A program made the position numbers and the translations under genes. A stretch of 64,000 nt of DNA, taken from the NCBI GenBank assembly GCA_041071465.1, contig CP163498.1:5412001-5476000 (forward strand), given 5' to 3'. The notes under the pieces were generated by a model. The model made no database searches. It was given only the letters and a program-made list of their open reading frames with translations, and had not been told where the DNA came from. Of this stretch, positions 43,401 through 53,275 are shown one piece after another. Each line of letters starts with the position of its first letter. Position 1 is the stretch's first letter. The DNA is from Pseudomonas putida. Lineage in GTDB: Bacteria > Pseudomonadota > Gammaproteobacteria > Pseudomonadales > Pseudomonadaceae.

Positions 43401-44946
43401 GTTGCAGCACCTCGTTGGTATACGCCCACTCCTTTTGCACCTGGTCCGGGTGGTCGTTCAGGCGAATGCCATAGGACGGGATGATTTGCTTGATTTTCGC
43501 CTGCCACTCGGGCGAGGCCACCTTGTCCTTGAACACCTTGTTCAGCACATCGAGCATGATGGGCGGTGCGGTCGAAGCACCAGGCGAGGCCCCCAGCAAG
43601 CCGGCGATGCTGCCGTCCTTGGACGTCACCACCTCGGTACCGAGCTTGAGCACGCCACCGAGAGCTTCGTCTTTCTTGATGATCTGCACCCGCTGGCCCG
43701 CCTGCCACAGCCGCCAATCTTCCTTCTTCGCCTCGGGGAAGTAGGTGCGCAGTGCTTCGAAGCGATCATTGTCGGACTGCAACACCTGGCCGATCAGGTA
43801 CTGCACCAGGTCGAACTCGCGGACCCCTACCCGCACCATCGGCCAAGCGTTGTGCACGCTGGTACTGGCAAGCAGGTCGAGCAGCGAGCCTTGCTTGAGG
43901 AACTTGGTCGAGAATGTGGCGAACGGCCCGAACAGGATCATGCGCTTGCCATCGAGCACCCGGGTGTCCAGGTGTGGCACCGACATGGGCGGCGCACCGG
44001 TGGCGGCAATGCCGTAGGCCTTGGCCATGTGCCGCTGGGCGATGGCCGGGTTGTCGGTGACCAGGAACGAGCCGCCGACCGGGAAACCGGCATAGTCCTT
44101 GGCTTCGTCGATACCCGACTTCTGCAGCAGCGGTAACGCGGCACCGCCGGCACCAATGAACAGGAACTTGGCATCGGTGGCCGCCTTGCTGCCATCCTTG
44201 AGGTTCTTGTACTCGACGTGCCAGGAACCGTCACCGTTGCGGGTAATGTCCTGCACCTCGCTCGACAGCTTGAGGTCGAAGTTCGGTCGGGTCTGCAGAT
44301 AACCCACGTACTGCCGGGTGATCTCGCCAAAGTTGACGTCGGTGCCAATCGGCGTCCAGGTCACCGCCAGCTTCTGGTTAGGGTCGCGGCCCTCCATCAT
44401 CAGCGGTACCCACTTGCGAATCTGCTCATGGTCTTCGGAGTACTGCATGGGCTTGAACAGCGGGCTGGCCTGCAGGGCCTCGTAGCGCTTCTTCAAAAAG
44501 CGGATATTGTCATCGCCCCAGACAAAGCTCATGTGCGGGGTGGTGTTGATGAACGAATGCGGGTTCTTCAGCACCCCCTGCTTCACCTGCCAAGCAAGGA
44601 ACTGCCGGGTGATCTGAAACGACTCGTTGATCTCCACCGCTTTGCTGATGTCGATCTTGCCGTCCTTTTCCGGGGTGTAGTTCAACTCAGCCAGGGCCGA
44701 ATGGCCGGTACCCGCATTGTTCCAGCCGTTGGAGCTTTCTTCAGCCACTTTGTCCAGGCGCTCGACCATCTCCATCGACCAGCCTGGCTCCAATTCGTTG
44801 AGCCACACGGCCAAGGTAGAACTCATGATGCCGCCGCCCACCAGCAGCACATCGACCTTTCTGGTTTCCGCAGCCTGGGCATTGAGCATGCCGATTGCCA
44901 AGGCCAGCCCGGCCAGCGCCAGTTTCGGCTTGATGGTGATCTTCAT
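43381..44946 (-). CDS. mqo: Malate:quinone oxidoreductase
   Basis: Mqo is a membrane-associated FAD enzyme that oxidises malate to oxaloacetate and passes electrons to quinone, bypassing NAD-dependent malate dehydrogenase. The 521-residue protein has [25 protein letters not shown] (FAD site), [19 protein letters not shown] and [15 protein letters not shown], all family markers. The N-terminal hydrophobic stretch ([19 protein letters not shown]) looks like a signal or anchor, as in other Pseudomonas Mqo paralogues. Pseudomonads usually carry more than one mqo, and this copy's specific role is not evident. Confidence 0.93.
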   Translation of the reverse strand: MKITIKPKLALAGLALAIGMLNAQAAETRKVDVLLVGGGIMSSTLAVWLNELEPGWSMEMVERLDKVAEESSNGWNNAGTGHSALAELNYTPEKDGKIDISKAVEINESFQITRQFLAWQVKQGVLKNPHSFINTTPHMSFVWGDDNIRFLKKRYEALQASPLFKPMQYSEDHEQIRKWVPLMMEGRDPNQKLAVTWTPIGTDVNFGEITRQYVGYLQTRPNFDLKLSSEVQDITRNGDGSWHVEYKNLKDGSKAATDAKFLFIGAGGAALPLLQKSGIDEAKDYAGFPVGGSFLVTDNPAIAQRHMAKAYGIAATGAPPMSVPHLDTRVLDGKRMILFGPFATFSTKFLKQGSLLDLLASTSVHNAWPMVRVGVREFDLVQYLIGQVLQSDNDRFEALRTYFPEAKKEDWRLWQAGQRVQIIKKDEALGGVLKLGTEVVTSKDGSIAGLLGASPGASTAPPIMLDVLNKVFKDKVASPEWQAKIKQIIPSYGIRLNDHPDQVQKEWAYTNEVLQLSPPAP

Positions 44947-45056
44947 AACCTCTCCCGTGCCTCGTGCCTATCCATAAGTTCAGCCACAAGCTTAGCTGAC
45001 GGATTTGCTCAGGTATGGCCGGCGCACAAGCACTTGCAATCCATCACATCTCAAAA

Positions 45057-45076
45057 TACTGTATGAATATTCAGTA
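45057..45076 (+). promoter_or_regulatory. LexA (SOS) box upstream of the radical-SAM repair gene
   Basis: TACTGTATGAATATTCAGTA contains CTG-N10-CAG and agrees with the gamma-proteobacterial LexA consensus at the outer bases. It lies 16 bp before the ATG at 45092, where a repressor would block transcription. Confidence 0.75.
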
Positions 45077-45091
45077 TTGCGAGACAGTACC

Positions 45092-46312
45092 ATGCAACTC
45101 ATTGCCAAACTCGGCATCCTCGCCGACGCCGCCAAGTACGACGCTTCCTGCGCCAGCAGCGGTGCGCCCAAGCGTAACTCGCGCGGTGCCGACAGCCTGG
45201 GGGCCACCAATGGCATGGGCATCTGTCACAGCTACACCCCCGACGGCCGTTGCGTATCGCTGCTCAAGGTATTGCTCACCAACTTCTGCCTGTACGACTG
45301 CCAGTACTGTGTCAACCGCCGCTCCAGCAACGTGCCACGCGCGCGCTTCAGCCCCGAGGAAGTGGTACGCCTGACCCTGGACTTCTACCGGCGCAACTGC
45401 ATCAGCGGCTTGTTCCTCAGCTCTGGCATCATCCGCTCGGCGGACTACACCATGGAGCAGCTGATCCGCGTGGCCCGGCTGTTGCGCGAAGAACACAACT
45501 TCCGCGGCTACATTCATCTCAAGACAATTCCCGACGCCGACCCGCTGCTGATCGAACAGGCCGGGCGCCTGGCCGACCGCCTCAGCGTCAACATCGAGCT
45601 GCCGACCGACGCCAGCCTCAAACGCCTGGCGCCGGAAAAACAGGCGCACACCATTCGCCAGGCCATGGGCGTGATTCACCAAGGCCAGCAAGCCGTGGCC
45701 AACGAGCCCAAGGCGCCACGCTTTACCCCGGCGGGGCAAAGCACCCAGGTCATCGTCGGCGCCGACAGCACCGACGACAGCACCTTGCTGCGCAATGCCG
45801 AGTCGCTTTACCAGGGCTACGGCCTCAAGCGCGTGTACTACTCCGCCTTCAGCCCGATCCCCGACAGCCCAGGCAGCGTGCCCCTCGCCGCACCTCCGCT
45901 GCTGCGCGAACACCGCCTGTATCAGGCCGACTTCCTGCTGCGTGGCTATGGCTACAAGGCTGGCGAGCTGCTGGGCCAGAGCGGTAACCTGGCCCTGGAC
46001 ATCGACCCCAAGCTGGCCTGGGCGCTGGCCAACCGCGAGGTCTTCCCGCTGGATGTGAACCGCGCCGAGCCAGCGTTACTGGCACGCATCCCCGGCATCG
46101 GCCTGCGCAGTGTGCAACGCCTGGTCGCCCTGCGCCGGGAACGGCGTATCCGCTATGACGACCTGATCCAGCTGCGTTGCGTGCTGGACAAGGCTCGGCC
46201 GTTCATCGTCACCAGCGACTACCGCCCGGCCCAAGCCGAACTGCGCAGCGGCCTGCTAAGGGCGCGTTTGCGTGAGCCGCAAGCACCGGTACAGATGGGG
46301 TTATGGGGGTGA
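45092..46312 (+). CDS. Radical SAM DNA modification/repair protein (TIGR03916-like)
   Basis: The 406-residue protein has the [4Fe-4S] motif C66-x3-C70-x2-C73 (NFCLYDCQYC), a spore-photoproduct-lyase-like barrel with LFLSSGIIRSADYTMEQLI and RGYIHLKTIPDADP, and a C-terminal helix-hairpin-helix (ALLARIPGIGLRSVQRLVALRR), which suggests DNA binding. This is the family annotated as putative DNA modification/repair radical SAM protein. The start at 45092 (MQLIAKLGILADAAKYDASC) matches the family. The SOS box upstream and the overlapping partner gene downstream support a repair role; the chemistry is unknown. Confidence 0.9.
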   Translation: MQLIAKLGILADAAKYDASCASSGAPKRNSRGADSLGATNGMGICHSYTPDGRCVSLLKVLLTNFCLYDCQYCVNRRSSNVPRARFSPEEVVRLTLDFYRRNCISGLFLSSGIIRSADYTMEQLIRVARLLREEHNFRGYIHLKTIPDADPLLIEQAGRLADRLSVNIELPTDASLKRLAPEKQAHTIRQAMGVIHQGQQAVANEPKAPRFTPAGQSTQVIVGADSTDDSTLLRNAESLYQGYGLKRVYYSAFSPIPDSPGSVPLAAPPLLREHRLYQADFLLRGYGYKAGELLGQSGNLALDIDPKLAWALANREVFPLDVNRAEPALLARIPGIGLRSVQRLVALRRERRIRYDDLIQLRCVLDKARPFIVTSDYRPAQAELRSGLLRARLREPQAPVQMGLWG

Positions 46313-47151
46313 TCGCGCTCGACTGCGACGACCTGTTCGCCACTTGGCGCGATCAGGCTCGGGTGTTGTTGGGGCATGGCATCGACCCGTCCGAAGTCAC
46401 CTGGTCGCAAGGTCCGATGGCGGACCTGCTGGCCATGCCGACTGCGCCCCCGGAAGGCCCCGGCCCTTTTCGCGCCAAAGTCCCGGCAGCCTTGCTGAGC
46501 CAACTGGAACAGGCCTCCCGCTACCGTGGAGAGCAACGTTGGAACCTGCTGTACGAAGTGCTTTGGCGCGTCGCCCATGGCGACCGCACAGCCATGCTGG
46601 CGGGTGACAGGTTGGGCAGTGAGCTGCAACGGCGCATCAAGCAGGTGAGCCGCGAAGCACATCACCTGCATGCGTTCGTGCGCTTCGTGCCGTTGCCTGA
46701 TGAACTGGTCGCGCATTTGCAGCTGGACCTGGTGGCCTATCACGAGCCGGCGCATGACATTCTGCAAAGTGCCAGCCCGCATTTCGCCGACCGCCTGGGG
46801 CGTTTGCGCTGGCTTATCGCTACACCACAGGATGGCATTCGCTTTGACGGTCAAGTGTTCGATTACCAGCGCCAGTGCCCCGAAGCCTGGCGCCAGTGGG
46901 CGCGCAACGCCGACGACCCTGGCGCCGAGCTTTGGCGCACGTACTACCGCCATACCTTCAACCCGGCCCGCCTCAACCCGGACGCCTTGCGCCTGCACAT
47001 GCCCGGGCGGTTCTGGCGGCATTTGCCGGAAGGCATGCTGATACCGCAGCTGGAAGGCTTGGCGCGCCAGGGCAAGCAGCGGGACGGCCAGGCCCTTGAA
47101 GTGGCCGCTCAATCCGGCAAGCAAATCAGCATGCACACGCGGTCGGTGTAG
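46303..47151 (+). CDS. DUF4130/TIGR03915 probable DNA metabolism protein, lacking a UDG domain
   Basis: The 282-residue protein overlaps the radical SAM gene by 10 bp. It has the DUF4130 layout: IALDCDDLFATWRDQARVLL at the start, HAFVRFVPLPDELVAHLQLDLVAYHEPAHDIL in the middle and FDGQVFDYQRQCPEAWRQWARNADDPGAELWRTYYRHTFNPARLNP, ending in MPGRFWRHLPEGMLIPQL. In many genomes this domain is fused to a UdgX-type uracil-DNA glycosylase; here the protein stops just after it and no glycosylase follows. It probably works with the radical SAM partner. Confidence 0.85.
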   Translation: MGVIALDCDDLFATWRDQARVLLGHGIDPSEVTWSQGPMADLLAMPTAPPEGPGPFRAKVPAALLSQLEQASRYRGEQRWNLLYEVLWRVAHGDRTAMLAGDRLGSELQRRIKQVSREAHHLHAFVRFVPLPDELVAHLQLDLVAYHEPAHDILQSASPHFADRLGRLRWLIATPQDGIRFDGQVFDYQRQCPEAWRQWARNADDPGAELWRTYYRHTFNPARLNPDALRLHMPGRFWRHLPEGMLIPQLEGLARQGKQRDGQALEVAAQSGKQISMHTRSV

Positions 47152-47153
47152 GA

Positions 47154-47253
47154 GCGGCCTTGTGCCGCGATGGTCCGCAAAGCGGGCGCTGATTCCAGCA
47201 GCGAGGCTGATCTTTTAGGGCTGCGGCGCAGCCCTACCGCGACGCAAGGCCGC
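47154..47253. repeat. Imperfect inverted repeat of the P. putida intergenic type
   Basis: GCGGCCTTGTGCCGCGATGG (47154-47173) is complementary, with two mismatches, to 47234-47253 (CTACCGCGACGCAAGGCCGC). The words match those of the palindrome at 15153-15241. It separates the DUF4130 stop from the convergent pxpC gene and may end both transcripts. Confidence 0.7.
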
Positions 47254-47287
47254 AGCCACAAAAAAGCACCGCGGCTTTGCCTCGACG

Positions 47288-48259
47288 TCAGGCGAAGAGC
47301 CTATCCAGGCAACCAAGCTTCTTCTTGTACGACCGCCGCGCCTCCAGCGCCTGCTCCAGGCTAACCGCCAGGAACCGTGCCTGCTGGTTAGGCTGCATCT
47401 GCCCGATCAAATCAAGGTCGGCACTGATCACGGTGCCGATCATGGCGTAACCGCCACCGGACACAGCATCGCGGTGCAGGATGATCGGTTCCAACCCCGC
47501 CGGCACCTGGATCGAGCCGATTGGGTAGCAGCTGTCGACGATGTTCGACGGGTCCGACCCAGCACCGAACGGCTGCTCCCGTGGCTGGAAGCTCAAGGCA
47601 CTGCCGCCTTTGTAGCGATAGCCAATACGGTCCGCCTCGGAGCCGACTGTCCAGGCTTCGGTGAAAAAGCTTTGTGCCGCAGGTGCGGTCAGGCGGTGGA
47701 AGTACAGCCCAGGCACCACCCGCAACACCACCTCGCCACCCAGGGCCTGACGCAAGGCCATCGGCAGGCTTGCACCGGCACGGGTCTTGCCGCTGGGCAC
47801 GCCGACCGGTAGCAGGTCGCCCGCCATCAACTTGCGCCCATGAAAGCCGCCCAAGGCCCCCAGCGCGTAGGTGGAACGGCTACCCAGTACTTCGGGCACG
47901 TCGATGCCGCCTGCCACTGCCAGGTAGGCCCGAGCACCTGCGGTAGGAAAACCGAAACGCAACACTTGCCCGGCGCGCACGGCAAACGCCGTATCCGGCC
48001 GCTGCTCGCGGCCATCGAGCAACGCGGGCATCTGCGCACCGCAAACGGCCACCAGTGCGTCCTGCTGAAACTCCAGCTCCGGCCCCACCAACGCACATTC
48101 CAGGCCCGCAGCGCCGGCCGGGTTGCCCACCAGGTGGTTGGCCGCGCTCAAGGCGTATTGGTCGAGTGCGCCGGACGGTGGGATGCCCAGGTGGTAGTAA
48201 CCTTCGCGGCCCAGGTCCTGCACGGAAGTCGCGAGGCCGGGTTTGAGCACCTTGATCAT
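47288..48259 (-). CDS. pxpC: 5-oxoprolinase subunit PxpC
   Basis: PxpC is the biotin-dependent-carboxylase-like (KipA) part of the bacterial ATP-dependent 5-oxoprolinase, which opens pyroglutamate to glutamate. The 323-residue protein has GLATSVQDLGREGYYHLGIPPSGALDQYALSAANHLVGNP and VAVCGAQMP near the start and IQVPAGLEPIILHRDAVSGGGYAMIGTVI toward the end. The start overlaps the pxpB stop (ATGA). It is the third gene of a pxpA-pxpB-pxpC set. Confidence 0.92.
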   Translation of the reverse strand: MIKVLKPGLATSVQDLGREGYYHLGIPPSGALDQYALSAANHLVGNPAGAAGLECALVGPELEFQQDALVAVCGAQMPALLDGREQRPDTAFAVRAGQVLRFGFPTAGARAYLAVAGGIDVPEVLGSRSTYALGALGGFHGRKLMAGDLLPVGVPSGKTRAGASLPMALRQALGGEVVLRVVPGLYFHRLTAPAAQSFFTEAWTVGSEADRIGYRYKGGSALSFQPREQPFGAGSDPSNIVDSCYPIGSIQVPAGLEPIILHRDAVSGGGYAMIGTVISADLDLIGQMQPNQQARFLAVSLEQALEARRSYKKKLGCLDRLFA

Positions 48260-49143
48260 ACCAGCACCTCCTGCAACGATTTGGGGTAACCGACCGGGTC
48301 GGCGAGGAAGGCATCCAGAGAAAACGCCACCGGGCGAATGCGCAGGTCGAAGCGGCCTTCCTCCACATCCGCCACCGCCTGGTCGTAGGCCCGGCGGTCA
48401 ATGGGCTTGAACTGCACGATGTCGCCCGGGCGGAAGAACACCATGTGGTCCTTCAGGTAGTTCAAGGTTTGCTGCGGGTCGTAGATCGGTGCTGGGGTAA
48501 CACCGAACATCTGGTAGCCGCCTGCCCCGCGCACCGAGTAGATACAGCCAAAGCAGCCGCCATGGCCCAAGGTGAGCTTCGGCGTGTCGGTACGCGGGCG
48601 CAAATACTTGGGCACCTGCAACTGCCGCTCGCGCTCGACCATCTGGAACATGAACGGCAGGCCGGCGACGAAACCGACCATCGACACGAACCACGGCGCG
48701 CCGCTGTGCGCGGCGATGAAGGCCTCGACATCGGCCAGGCCGTTGATGCGTGCGGCGTACTCCAGGTCGGTGCTGGCCGGGTCCTGGTGGCGGTCGCGAA
48801 ATCGCATCAGCGTTTCATGGGTCCAGGGGTCGTTGTACAACACCGGGATCTCGATGATCCGCGTCTGCAACGAACGCTCCGCCACCGCCTGCGCTTCGGC
48901 GCCGCGCACGGCCTCAAGCAACGCCTCGGGGGCGATGCGGTCCGGGTCGAAGCGAATCTGGAACGACGCGTTGGCCAGGCACACATCCAGCACGCCATCC
49001 AGGGCCAGCCGCTCCACCGCGCGGGTGACGGCCATACCCTTGAAAAAGGCCTCCAGTGACATGCTTTCGCTGACTTCGGCAAACAGGTGCTCGTCGGCGC
49101 CGAAGCTGTAGCGGATCGGGGTTGTAGCAAGCGGTTCGGCCAT
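48256..49143 (-). CDS. pxpB: 5-oxoprolinase subunit PxpB
   Basis: PxpB is the cyclophilin-like KipI-family subunit that pairs with PxpC. The 295-residue protein contains the marker IPVLYNDPWTHETL (the family has IPVCYGGEFGPDL at this place, so this is a divergent version), FVSMVGFVAGLPFMFQM, PRTDTPKLTLGHGGCFGCIYSVRGAGGYQMFGVTP and YDPQQTLNYLKDHMVFFRPGDIVQFKPI. The ATG at 49143 follows AAGGAACAGTC. It is slightly longer than typical PxpB and may belong to a paralogous set acting on a related lactam. Confidence 0.85.
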   Translation of the reverse strand: MAEPLATTPIRYSFGADEHLFAEVSESMSLEAFFKGMAVTRAVERLALDGVLDVCLANASFQIRFDPDRIAPEALLEAVRGAEAQAVAERSLQTRIIEIPVLYNDPWTHETLMRFRDRHQDPASTDLEYAARINGLADVEAFIAAHSGAPWFVSMVGFVAGLPFMFQMVERERQLQVPKYLRPRTDTPKLTLGHGGCFGCIYSVRGAGGYQMFGVTPAPIYDPQQTLNYLKDHMVFFRPGDIVQFKPIDRRAYDQAVADVEEGRFDLRIRPVAFSLDAFLADPVGYPKSLQEVLV

Positions 49144-49235
49144 GACTGTTCCTTTTCTTGGAATCTTTATAGAAAGGCAGGCAAAAACAAAATGCACGGG
49201 CTGCGGCTTGTCAGTTTGCCGGATGCCCAACGGTT

Positions 49236-49994
49236 TCAGCGTGGCGCACGCACCACGATGCCGGCCGTATCCAGCGCCTTGCGCGTGGCCTCGACCAGGT
49301 CGAGCGCACCTGGGGTGTCACTGTGCAGGCAGATGGAATCGAATTCGATGGCCAGGTCCTGGCCTTCGACGGTGCGTACCACGCCTTGTTGGCAAGCGCG
49401 CAAGACGCGCTCGGCGACAGCCTTGGGCTCATACCCCCGCACATTGCGGGTGAACACGATCGACCCGCTCAGGTCGTACTCGCGGTCTGCGTAAAACTCG
49501 CGAACCACCGGCTGTCCCAGTTCCTGGGCAATACGGCAGATCACCGAACCCGGCATGCAGTACAGCATCAGCTCGGGCTCGATCACTCGCAGGTTTTCCA
49601 CCAGCAAACGCGCTGCCTCCTGGTCACGCGCCAAGTGCATGTACAGCGCCCCGTGCGGCTTGATGTGCTGCAGGCGCACGCCTTGGGCGCGGGCAATTTC
49701 ACGCAGCGCGCCCAGTTGATAGAGCATGTCGTCGACCAACTCCTGCGCCGGAGCATTGATGTGCCGGCGACCGAAACCGACCAGGTCACGAAAGCCTGGG
49801 TGCGCCCCTACCGCAACACCCAGGGCCTTGGCGCGCTCGACAGTGCGGCGCATCGTGCCAGGGTCACCGGCATGGAAGCCGGTGGCGATGTTGGCGCTAC
49901 TGATGTAGCCCATCAGCTCGTTATCGACGCCATCACCGATCGTCCAGGGGCCAAAGCCCTCACCCATGTCCGAATTGAAATCCACTGCTTGCAT
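49236..49994 (-). CDS. pxpA: 5-oxoprolinase subunit PxpA (LamB/YcsF family)
   Basis: PxpA carries the ring-opening active site. The 252-residue barrel begins [14 protein letters not shown] and shows [45 protein letters not shown] and [13 protein letters not shown], all strongly conserved. The ATG at 49994 follows CAGGAGATGCCGTC. It is 92 bp before pxpB. A LysR-type regulator is divergent from it and probably controls the operon. No transporter gene is included. Confidence 0.92.
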   Translation of the reverse strand: MQAVDFNSDMGEGFGPWTIGDGVDNELMGYISSANIATGFHAGDPGTMRRTVERAKALGVAVGAHPGFRDLVGFGRRHINAPAQELVDDMLYQLGALREIARAQGVRLQHIKPHGALYMHLARDQEAARLLVENLRVIEPELMLYCMPGSVICRIAQELGQPVVREFYADREYDLSGSIVFTRNVRGYEPKAVAERVLRACQQGVVRTVEGQDLAIEFDSICLHSDTPGALDLVEATRKALDTAGIVVRAPR

Positions 49995-50114
49995 GACGGC
50001 ATCTCCTGGCACTTGTGACTGCATGCATGCCACGTTAGATTCTCTGTACCCCCTTGGGAAGATCTATAAACAGATAGGGTGTCTTCTGAAAAACAGATAC
50101 ACCGGGAGCCTACC

Positions 50115-51032
50115 GTGTCACTGACCCTGCGCCAGGTCCGCTACTTCGTCGCCACCGCCGAAATCGGCCAGATTTCCCAAGCGGCGATTCACTTGAACAT
50201 CTCCCAGTCGGCTGTGACCACGGCCATCAAGGAGCTTGAAGCGATGCTCGGCGTGCTGTTGTTCCAGCGCTCGGCCCAAGGCATGAGCCTGACCGAGGCC
50301 GGCCGGCACTTTCTGAACCGCGCCTACGTCATCCTGCGCAGTGTCGACGACGCGCTGAACAGCCCGCTACCGGACGTGCGCGCCAGCGGCCTGTTGCGCC
50401 TGGCGGCCAGTTACACAGTGATCGGCTACTTCCTGCCGCACCACCTGCAACGCCTGGAGCACTGGCACCCGGACGTAACCCTGGAGCTGTACGAGCAGGA
50501 GCGCAGCGCTATCGAGCAAGGCCTGCTGGAGGGGCGTTTCGACATGGCGGTGGTACTCACCGCCAACCTCACCCACCCCGACATCGTCTCGGAAACCCTG
50601 TTCAACTCCGAACGCCGGCTGTGGCTGCCCGGGCATCACCCGTTGTGCGAACGCTCGGCAGTGAGCCTGGCCGATGTGGCCTGTGAGCCGTTCATCCTGC
50701 TGACTGTCGATGAGGCCGAGCAAAGTGCCATGCGCTACTGGGAACAGGCCGGGCAACGGCCCAGTGTACGGGTACGCACCAGCTCGGTGGAGGCCGTGCG
50801 CAGCATGGTCGCCAACGGCAGCGGCGTGGCGATCCTGTCGGACCTGGTGCACCGGCCTTGGTCGCTTGAGGGCAAGCGTATCGAGACGGTCACCATCAGT
50901 GACCCGGTCACACCAATGAGCGTGGGCCTGGCCTGGCACCGGGAGCGCGCGTTCAGCCCGGCGATGCAGGCCGTGCGCAACTACTTCCACGATGCGTTTC
51001 TGGCGCCGCAACAATTGTCGGCTCGGCGCTGA
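50115..51032 (+). CDS. LysR-family transcriptional regulator
   Basis: The 305-residue protein has an N-terminal winged helix (LTLRQVRYFVATAEIGQISQAAIHLNISQSAVTTAIKELEAMLGVLLFQRS) and a periplasmic-binding-protein-like effector domain (about 90-295). I prefer the GTG at 50115, after CGGGAG; a GTG at 50079 adds 12 residues. It is divergent from pxpA, with 120 bp between, the usual layout for a LysR activator of the neighbouring operon. The inducer is probably 5-oxoproline or a related lactam. Confidence 0.88.
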   Translation: MSLTLRQVRYFVATAEIGQISQAAIHLNISQSAVTTAIKELEAMLGVLLFQRSAQGMSLTEAGRHFLNRAYVILRSVDDALNSPLPDVRASGLLRLAASYTVIGYFLPHHLQRLEHWHPDVTLELYEQERSAIEQGLLEGRFDMAVVLTANLTHPDIVSETLFNSERRLWLPGHHPLCERSAVSLADVACEPFILLTVDEAEQSAMRYWEQAGQRPSVRVRTSSVEAVRSMVANGSGVAILSDLVHRPWSLEGKRIETVTISDPVTPMSVGLAWHRERAFSPAMQAVRNYFHDAFLAPQQLSARR

Positions 51033-51119
51033 TGAAGGCAAAACCGATCGCAAGCCGAACGATCAGCCGCCACAACCGTCCTAAGCTGAGCCGGTGCCGA
51101 CACGCAAAGAGGACGCGCA

Positions 51120-53186
51120 ATGACCCAGCCCGACCCGTCATACGTCAAATGGCTCGAAGACCGCGCCATGCTCAAGGCCTCTCAGGCGCGCGCCAGCCTG
51201 TATTCAGGCCAGTCACGCCTGTGGCAACAACCCTATGCCGAGGCCCAGCCCCGGCGCGCCACCGAAATCGCCTCGGTGTGGCTGACCGTCTACCCTGACG
51301 CCATCATCGCCCCCGAGGGTTGCTCGGTGCTGGGTGCCCTGGCCCACGAAGCGCTGTGGAAGCGCCTGTCGGAAATCGGCGTACAGGGCCTGCACACCGG
51401 CCCGATCAAGCGCTCCGGGGGTATCCGCGGCCGCGAACTCACCCCCAGCGTGGATGGCAACTTCGACCGCATCAGTTTCGACATCGACCCGCTGTACGGC
51501 AGCGAGCAGGAGTTGATCCAGATGAGCCGCATGGCCGCCGCGCACAATGCCGTGACCATTGACGACCTGATCCCCTCGCACACCGGCAAGGGGGCCGACT
51601 TCCGCCTCGCCGAGCTTGCCCACGGCCCCTACCCTGGGCTGTACCACATGGTCGAGGTGCGCGAAGAAGACTGGCCGCTACTGCCCGAGGTGCCCGTCGG
51701 CCGCGACGCGGTCAACCTGCTGCCAGCTCAGTGCGACGAGCTCAAGGCCCGCCACTACATCGTCGGCCAGTTGCAACGGGTCATTTTCTTCGAGCCGGGC
51801 GTCAAGGAAACCGACTGGAGCGCCACGCCGCCGGTCACAGGCGTCGACGGCAAGACCCGGCGCTGGGTGTACCTGCACTACTTCAAGGAAGGCCAACCGT
51901 CGCTGAACTGGCTGGACCCGACCTTCGCCGCCCAGCAGATGATCATTGGCGACGCGCTACACGCCCTGGATTGCCTGGGTGCGCGCGGCTTGCGCCTGGA
52001 CGCCAACGGCTTTCTCGGCGTGGAAACGCGCGCCAGCGGCACCGCCTGGTCGGAAAGCCATCCGCTGTCGATCGTCGGCAACCAGTTGATCGGCGGCATG
52101 ATCCGCAAGGCCGGTGGTTTCAGCTTCCAGGAGCTCAACCTGACCCTTGATGACATTGCGCAGATGTCCAAGGGCGGTGCCGACCTGTCCTACGATTTCA
52201 TTACCCGGCCGGCCTATCAGCATGCGCTGTTGACCGGCGACACCGCGTTCCTGCGCCTGATGCTCAAAGAAATGCATGCCTTCGGCATCGACCCGGCCTC
52301 GCTGATCCATGCCCTGCAGAACCACGACGAGCTGACGGTGGAACTGGTGCACTTCTGGACCCTGCATGCCCACGACATGTACCTGTACAAAGGCCAGACC
52401 CTGCCTGGCAGCATCCTGCGCGAACACATCCGCGAAGAGATCTACGAACGGCTGTCGGGCGAACATGCGCCCTACAACCTGCGTTTCGTCACCAATGGCA
52501 TCGCCTGCACCACCGCCAGCCTGATCGCTGCCGCACTGGGCATTCGCGACCTCGAGCAGATTGGCACGGCTGACATCGAACTGATCCAGAAGGTGCACCT
52601 GCTGCTGGTCATGTACAACGCCATGCAGCCCGGGGTGGTCGCATTGTCTGGCTGGGACTTGGTCGGCGCCCTGCCCTTGCCCGCCGAAGCCGTGGCCGAG
52701 CGCATGCTCGATGGCGATACCCGCTGGATTCACCGGGGCGGCTATGACCTTGCCGGGCTTGACCCGCAAGCCGAGGCGTCAGTGCGTGGCATGCCGCGTG
52801 CACGGGCACTGTACGGCAGCCTCGACAGCCAGCTGGAAGCGGTTGATTCGTTTGCCTGCAAAGTGAAGAAACTGCTAGCGGTACGCCAGGCCTATGGCAT
52901 TGCCACCAGCCGTCAGGTGCTGGTACCCGAGGTCATCAGCCCGGGGCTGCTGGTGATGGTGCATGAGCTGCCAGCCGGGCGCGGCATCCAGATCAGTGCG
53001 TTGAACTTTGGCCATGAAACGATTGCCGAGGAGCTGCTGTTGGACGGGTTCACGCCTGGGCCGGTGGTGGACATGATCAACGAAACGGTCGAAGGCGACT
53101 TGAGCGAAGATGGGCGGTTGATGGTGAACCTGGACCCGTACGAGGCGCTGTGCCTGCGCATCGTCAACAGTAGCGGACATGTGTAA
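51120..53186 (+). CDS. treS: Trehalose synthase/maltose alpha-D-glucosyltransferase-like GH13 enzyme
   Basis: The 688-residue glycoside hydrolase family 13 protein has the expected catalytic residues: nucleophile D294 in LRLDANGF, acid/base E338 in FSFQELN and H402-D403 in LQNHDEL. It resembles the pseudomonad TreS form that is not fused to maltokinase, converting maltose and trehalose into each other, and would serve osmoprotection. It starts 87 bp after the LysR gene, with GAGGACGCGCA before the ATG. Related annotations vary between TreS and alpha-amylase family; TreS is my best assignment. Confidence 0.8.
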   Translation: MTQPDPSYVKWLEDRAMLKASQARASLYSGQSRLWQQPYAEAQPRRATEIASVWLTVYPDAIIAPEGCSVLGALAHEALWKRLSEIGVQGLHTGPIKRSGGIRGRELTPSVDGNFDRISFDIDPLYGSEQELIQMSRMAAAHNAVTIDDLIPSHTGKGADFRLAELAHGPYPGLYHMVEVREEDWPLLPEVPVGRDAVNLLPAQCDELKARHYIVGQLQRVIFFEPGVKETDWSATPPVTGVDGKTRRWVYLHYFKEGQPSLNWLDPTFAAQQMIIGDALHALDCLGARGLRLDANGFLGVETRASGTAWSESHPLSIVGNQLIGGMIRKAGGFSFQELNLTLDDIAQMSKGGADLSYDFITRPAYQHALLTGDTAFLRLMLKEMHAFGIDPASLIHALQNHDELTVELVHFWTLHAHDMYLYKGQTLPGSILREHIREEIYERLSGEHAPYNLRFVTNGIACTTASLIAAALGIRDLEQIGTADIELIQKVHLLLVMYNAMQPGVVALSGWDLVGALPLPAEAVAERMLDGDTRWIHRGGYDLAGLDPQAEASVRGMPRARALYGSLDSQLEAVDSFACKVKKLLAVRQAYGIATSRQVLVPEVISPGLLVMVHELPAGRGIQISALNFGHETIAEELLLDGFTPGPVVDMINETVEGDLSEDGRLMVNLDPYEALCLRIVNSSGHV

Positions 53187-53275
53187 TTGGCGATGAAAAC
53201 AGCCACCCGATCAATCAAATCGTAATATCGAATGGCCATATTGGGCGCCCCTGAACACTCACCCATGGTCGCCCA

